Assembly (NCBI GenBank): GCA_958510875.1
Contig: OY294067.1
Span: 63,376,039-63,440,038, forward strand
DNA: 64,000 nt
Source: Endomychus coccineus
Taxonomy: Eukaryota > Arthropoda > Insecta > Coleoptera > Endomychidae
Direction of reading: 5' to 3'
Shown piece after piece: positions 59,222 to 64,000 of the stretch. Made by a program: the position numbers and the translations under genes. The notes beneath the pieces are model-generated. The model did no database searches. It worked only from the letters and a program-made list of their open reading frames with translations, and was not told the DNA's origin. Positions within the stretch are counted from its first letter, which is position 1, and each line of letters begins with the position of its first letter.

Positions 59222-60495
59222 AGTCAAAATTAGTTAGATTAATAACATACTCATTCATGAATTAACAAAGATCAATACTTAGAAGAAATTAAAACGAAAC
59301 AAATTAGAATTCGAAATAATTCGATTAATTAAATTGAAACATAGTTTTTGAATCAAATTTAAGAAGTTGATATGTATATGAGAATAATTTTGGTTAGAGA
59401 CCATAAATAATTGATCATGAAGATATGGTTATTCCAAATAAAAAAATGTTGTCATCCTAGAAACTTGAATGTGCTTATAGGAGGTGCTTTCCCATAAATT
59501 TCCCTCTACAACACGGCACGTAAAAAATGATGGAGGGTCTCGATCAGCAGGAATGATCAATATAATCCCACAACTGATTACGTTGTCTTCCCAAATTGTA
59601 TAATCAAAATTATCACAAAACTTGAAATCTTGAAGAGAACTAGGGAAACACAATATTGAAATCCCAAATAGAATATTTGGATGAGACGACAAATTATATA
59701 AACAAAATGGTAGTTTTGAAGAAATTGAGTGAGTTAATTTAAAAATTTGCAAGAGAATAATTAGATAATAGCTTACTGAATATAATAGATTTAAATCGTG
59801 AAATAGTATCTGAATGAAAAACCTGCTCGAGCAATGTCAGGTGATTTACTAGGTACTCCCATAAAGCAACAATCGAGAATTTCGGCTTTATTTCATTTCA
59901 CACAGACACCCAGATCAATAATTAATCCATCATCTCACCAAGACTTGCCTAAAGAGGCATATCCGTTACAAATGTATCTCGAGGAAAGTCAAAGAATGGT
60001 ACTTAATGATACGTAACCACATTGCTGGGTAAAACAAGCCTGAAAGAATGATATAAACCTATCTGACTATTAACTTGACAGATTAGACACAGATTGAAAA
60101 CAAGAAAAAGAATAGAAGTAATTGATTATCTAATTTAGATCCGTGCAAGAAAAAGTGATCTGGTGTGGTCACGTGGTGAGTCGATATTCATATAATTATT
60201 GAAAAATATCATCGATCGGAGAATTATACACGTCCAATACCAACCAGGTTCAGATATAATTAAACATCAAATTGTCAGCTCCACTGTCGATAATAATCCT
60301 TCGGAATATTCAATTAATAAAAGATAAATGAATGAAAATAATTCGACTCATCGCTGATAAGGCTTCACACCAAGATGACATCTTGTCGATTTTCGTCTTA
60401 ATCGATTTTCGCTATTAAAACTTAGATGTCAGTCATAGTCTCTTTCTAAGCTTAAGTATCTATAATTCCGACTCAGTAGCTTATATAACTTTACA
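59222..60495. mobile_element. 1.27-kb insertion splitting a Penelope-like endonuclease
   Basis: On the minus strand the PLE frame AEHILNT breaks after AATACAG at 60496 and resumes at GTCACAACATTCC at 59221. The unbroken relative at 11966 reads AATACAGGTCACACCATTCC, so essentially no PLE sequence is lost at the break. The inserted piece has no clear terminal repeats or target duplication. It contains one short protein-like frame (59834-60016). The nature of the insert is unknown. Confidence 0.5.
59834..60016 (+). other. Unassigned protein-like frame inside the insertion
   Basis: A 60-codon frame (MSGDLLGTPIKQQSRISALF ... YLEESQRMVLNDT) is open for eight codons upstream (after TAG) and ends at TAA. 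Codon and residue balance look more coding-like than the surroundings. I do not recognise it. It may be part of a captured exon or retrogene. No promoter or splice evidence is strong. Confidence 0.25.
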
Positions 60496-60640
60496 CTGTA
60501 TTCAAAATATGTTCGGCTAACCCTGATTTTTCAACATTATTTCTCTTTGTGTATGCAAAATGTTCTTTATACCGACTTAGAATGTTGCTTCTTGTTTGGC
60601 TCACATAGTATTTTGAACAGGACCCACAATCGACAAATTT
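60496..60640 (-). pseudogene. Penelope-like element, GIY-YIG N-terminal half
   Basis: Minus strand reads NPKFVDCGSCSKYYVSQTR, then NILSRYKEHFAYTKRNNVEK and SGLAEHILNT. This is the YIG-to-AEH part of the endonuclease; YVG is changed to YVS. The frame ends abruptly at the insertion boundary and its continuation lies at 59221-58968. Confidence 0.65.
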
Positions 60641-60644
60641 AGGA

Positions 60645-60775
60645 TTTGTAAAAGTGATGGCGAATCATATTCAAAGTGCTATGTAGGGTATAAGCGAAAA
60701 TCCAATTTGATGAATTCAAATTTATTATATTTCTTATTAGTGGATAAGGGTGAATGTTTCTTGATTATAGTGTCT
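60645..60775 (+). pseudogene. Penelope-like scrap in opposite orientation
   Basis: Plus strand reads CKSDGESYSKCYVGYKRKSN, a GIY-YIG piece, immediately next to the minus-strand copy. The family's 3' signature TTAGTGGATAAGGGTGAATG follows. It forms another head-to-head PLE pair. Confidence 0.5.
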
Positions 60776-60867
60776 TATTTTCATGTTGATGATATGATAA
60801 CGAATTCTATAAGTTCATGTGGATGTAAATAGTTAACTCCAATAACCATAATAATAACTATTAGGTA

Positions 60868-61366
60868 TACAAGGTGTTCCATCTCATACGAACCACCCCG
60901 TATATTTCTTATCCCATTGTGAGTGGAAAAATCTCCCGAAACACGTCTAATAATTTTGTTTAGGTGACATCTTTTGACGTATATTTGAGGCTTGAACGAG
61001 CAACCCCCTGAAAGGGGGCGCTTCAACCCCTCAGAATTAAATAGGGGAGAGGGGTTGAGTGATACTTGAAAGGTCTTGGAAGCCTCTTTACAACGGTGTA
61101 TGAAAAACGTAAATTTCATGAACCGTTTTTGCCAAAAATTAATTTGGTTGCTCGAATGCGCCACCTTGAATATTTTGGTTATTTGTACAATGTACAAGCT
61201 CACTTTTATTAAGCCTTTTTTACAAACTTGAACAATCTTCAAAGAATCACATTCGTGAAAAAATTGAATTGTGTCGTCATGCTTACAATGAAAAAAATTG
61301 AATCTGCGTGTTTAAATCAAATGTTCAAATTGTCCTCCATTGACTTCCATACAATAATACATTCTC
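60868..61366 (+). repeat. Left long terminal inverted repeat
   Basis: It pairs with 62556-63053. Landmarks include CGTTTTTCATACACC-type sequence read inverted near 61095, and CCTCCATTGACTTCCATAC near 61336, which is the complement of the transposase 3' end. Confidence 0.85.
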
Positions 61367-61531
61367 TCAAACTAATAAATGAAAAAACAGCGAAACATTT
61401 CCTTATGTTGCCTCCATTTTTTGTTCTTAGAAGGTGTGTTCATCTGGTTTTAACGTTTCTTCGATCATTTCATGATTTTAATCAATCTGTTGAGTTACTG
61501 CTTTGCTGATTTGTTTAAAATTTCAAAAAAT

Positions 61532-62605
61532 ATGATGTACACATTGCAAGAACGTGTTGAGCTGGTTAGCCTTTATTACCAAAATCAAAATTATGCCCGA
61601 GCGGCTGCAAGGATATTTAACGAAAACCATCCTGAACGTAGCTTTCGCCATAAGTACGTAATGGAATTGATTTCATAATTTGTGGAGACTGGTTCAGTAA
61701 TGGATAAAAAAGGGTTACCCATTGGAATTTTTATTGATGAAGGAGCAGCTGTGGCGGTATTGGGACATGTCCAACTTATGCCAAACACGCAATCTGTACT
61801 ACTACTTTCTGCAGCTCCCGGTATTAGCCAATCTAACGTTTTCAGAATTTTACATGAACACAAGTTCCATCCGTACAAAATTGAATTAATTCAGGAATTA
61901 AATGATGATGATTGGGATCGAAGGCAAGAGTTTTGCGAAATTATGGTCGAGCGTATCAACAATAACCCAAATTCCTTGTACAACGTTTGCTTTTCTGACG
62001 AATGCACTTTTTTACTTAATGGAGAGGTTAACCGGCATAACTGTAGAATTTCGAGCGATACAGATACTCACGTATTTTGAGAAGCTCACACTCAACATCG
62101 GGAAAAGCTAAACGTTTGGGTAGGAATTTTGGGAGACCACCTAATTGGACCTCTGTTTATTCCCGGTAATTTAAATGGCGAAATTTATCTTGGAATGTTG
62201 GAAAATGCGATTGATCCGTTAATAACTGAACAATCAGAAAACGATCCTCTACTACTTGAACAACAATTGCATTTTCAACAAGACGGAGCTCTTCCTGACT
62301 ACGCCGCACCAGTTTGCCAATACCTCAATTTGCAATACCCCGGTCGTTGGATTGGAAGAAGAAGTCCTATGGAGTGGCCTGTCCGATCTCCTAACCTGAA
62401 CCCTATGGACTTTTTCTTGTGAGGACATCTTAAGCCCAAGATTTTTGTGACTCAGCCTGAAAATTTGGACGAACTACGCCAACGAATTGTGAATGAGTGT
62501 CGTCAAATAACTCCAATTATGCTGAACCATGTTAGAGACGGTTTTCAGTCAAGATTGTATTATTGTATGGAAGTCAATGGAGGACAATTTGAACATATGA
62601 TTTAA
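61532..62605 (+). pseudogene. Transposase (DDE/D superfamily, DUF4817-like N-terminus), three in-frame stops
   Basis: One continuous 357-codon frame without frameshifts, interrupted only by TAA at 61676, TGA near 62078 and TGA at 62420. The N-terminus (YTLQERVELVSLYYQNQNYA, RAAARIFNENHPER) is a helix-turn-helix of the kind found in insect DUF4817 proteins. Then come ISQSNVFRILHEHKFHPYKI, CFSDECTFLLNGEVNRHNCR (first catalytic D), KLNVWVGILGDHLIGPLFIP, HFQQDGALPDYAAPVCQYLN (second D), and EWPVRSPNLNPMDFFL (third D in PMDFF; 41 residues lie between the second and third D). The C-terminus is EVNGGQFEHMI. The usual H in QDGAPPH and the D in SPDL are replaced. Start choice: tandem ATGs at 61532/61535; the first is used here. 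Confidence 0.85.
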
Positions 62606-63053
62606 ACACGCAGATTTAATTTTTTTCATTGTAAGCATGACAACACAATTCAATTTTTTTACGAATGTGATTTTTTGAAGATTGTTTAAGTTTGTAAAAA
62701 AGGCTTAATAAAAATGAGCTTATACATTGTACAAATAACCAAAATATTCAAGGTGGCGCATTCGAGCAACAAAATTAATTTTTGGCGAAAACGGTTCATC
62801 AAATTCACGTTTTTCATACACCGTTGTAAAGAGGCTTCCAAGACCTTTCAAATGACGTTTCACTCAATTCCTCTCCCCTATTCAATTTTGAGGGCTTGAA
62901 GCGCCCCCTATTAGGAGGTTGCCCGTTCAAGCCTCAAATATACGTCAAAGGATGTCCCCCAAACAAAATCATTCGACGTGTTTCGGGAGATTTTTCCACT
63001 CACTATGAGATAAGAAATATACGGGGTGGCTCGTCTGACATGGACACCTTGTA
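62556..63053 (-). repeat. Right long terminal inverted repeat
   Basis: Inverse of 60868-61366. It contains the end of the transposase frame, the stop at 62603-62605 and an AATAAA at 62707-62712 that could serve as a polyadenylation signal. Confidence 0.85.
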
Positions 63054-63055
63054 TA

Positions 63056-64000
63056 TTATAATATAAATAATGGTTTGATTACACGTTGGCATCTTAACGA
63101 TTGCTATTATGAACTTATATGTAAATTCAAGTTTCATTCCGTTTTTAATAATTCTTCGCTATGATTCTGAGAATAAAATGCTATTTCAATTATACTAATT
63201 TGTGACCCAATTGGCGGAGTACCTACCTCAATTTTGAAGAGGCAACAATAGTTTCTTCGTTTCACATCTTCCAAATATGCACTGCTGGTATCATAGAGAC
63301 ATTTTTTTCTCGACAATCAGAATGGTGTGTAGGTAATATAGATAATACCATAAACAGGCAATCATAACAAAATAGACAGAAGTATAGCAGAGAAACCGTT
63401 CGCAGTACTTTTAAAGCTTGAGGAACTTGTGGTCGAACAAGATCCATGAGTATTCGAAGAGCTACTCACATTCTCAATACATCACACATTACAATTGGGA
63501 AAACTTTGCGTACAGTTTGTCAAAGAGCTCACCATATACAGCCAGTGCAACCTTTGCATTCATGAGATAACGAACTGCTTTTAGAATTTCTTTATTTTGT
63601 TAATAATTCTTGAACAACAACGAGAACTTCCTCCAGCATATATTGCGGACCAATTTTACTGAACGTGGAGTTATTAATTTTCGCAATTTATGTTTAAGGA
63701 ATATGAAAACCTTCATGATATAATATCAAGAAATTTTTGAGAAGGATTCAGTGTCAATGCCTGGCTTTGCATTTACAATAACAATATTTTTGTTTCATAC
63801 GTTTTACCAAACAAACTTATTACCGCTGTATTTCTTATGAATTTTTGGAATACAATTACTAAGACATGTGGAAAGAAATATCACTCAATGAGAGAACAAT
63901 GCTATGGATACAACTGAATGGCTACTCTGCTCATTATGGGAAACAATTACGAAGATGATTAGGCTAGAAGGTCAGTGAAAGATTGATTGGTAAAGGTGGT
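63056..64000. other. Non-coding stretch to the window end
   Basis: No recognisable coding remnant or repeat that I can support. Confidence 0.4.

Larger units (their letters stand above)
60868..63053 (+). mobile_element. 2.19-kb IS630/mariner-type transposon with ~0.5-kb terminal inverted repeats
   Basis: The ends are TACAAGGTGTTCCATCTC (left) and, inverted, TACAAGGTGTCCATGTC (right), each flanked by TA (60866-60867 and 63054-63055). The inverted repeats extend about 500 bp inward (60868-61366 and 62556-63053) with only scattered differences, and include the last ~14 codons of the transposase at the right end. Between them is one transposase frame. Such long TIRs are unusual for mariner relatives, whose TIRs are usually about 30 bp. 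Confidence 0.88.

Noticed and set aside
60781..61242. 153-codon minus-strand frame
   Set aside because: It lies in the left terminal inverted repeat of the long-TIR transposon and is mirrored by a frame in the right repeat; no domain.

Overview
This window looks like a gene-poor stretch of an arthropod, most probably insect, nuclear genome. It is strongly A+T-rich, has no long intact open reading frame, and is packed with decayed transposable elements from families typical of insects: Penelope-like elements, Jockey-type and R2-type LINEs, Ty1/copia and other LTR elements, mariner/IS630 transposons, piggyBac and TA-flanked MITEs. There are no rRNA genes, CRISPR arrays, operons or convincing tRNA genes. 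The species cannot be named from what is visible.

Layout from left to right. 1-2.9 kb is featureless. 2.87-4.22 kb is a ~152-bp satellite with a three-unit higher-order period. 4.5-5.7 kb holds two Penelope-like (PLE) remnants head to head. 6.8-10.0 kb is a non-autonomous LTR element. 11.0-12.3 kb has three PLE fragments in alternating orientation. 14.1-15.4 kb is an LTR followed by a minisatellite built from its own primer-binding junction. 16.6-17.6 kb is a CpG-rich block between inverted repeats. 20.2-22.8 kb has a degenerate minisatellite and a foldback element with a tandem-repeat core. 23.3 and 26.9 kb carry small TA-flanked elements. 31.3-32.3 kb has Jockey-type endonuclease remains.

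34.0-35.35 kb is a near-perfect 1.35-kb snapback element. 37.9-40.0 kb is a copia remnant split by an internally deleted mariner. 41.2-42.4 kb is a solo LTR of the 14-kb family with a 4-bp target duplication. 42.5-43.6 kb is a Jockey RNase H region. 43.8-45.0 kb is a full-length dead mariner. 46.2-47.2 kb is a second PLE lineage and 47.6-48.9 kb a piggyBac remnant. 49.1-55.5 kb is a mosaic of LINE, transposase, LTR and PLE scraps with one candidate two-exon host gene start at 52.1 kb. 55.5-58.9 kb is A+T-rich and empty. 59-60.7 kb is a PLE remnant split by a 1.27-kb insert. 60.87-63.05 kb is the best preserved element: a transposon with ~0.5-kb terminal inverted repeats and a transposase disabled only by three stop codons.

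Three themes recur. First, fragments of one PLE family (GIY-YIG endonuclease domain plus a recognisable 3' region) are scattered at ten or more places, often head to head. Second, two unrelated LTR families each carry tandem amplification of the LTR/primer-binding-site junction. Third, several large snapback structures could form long double-stranded RNA if transcribed. I see no intact, obviously functional new system. The long-TIR transposon, the snapback element with a tRNA-like loop and the junction-derived minisatellites deserve the most follow-up. All calls come from reading the sequence; no database search was run.
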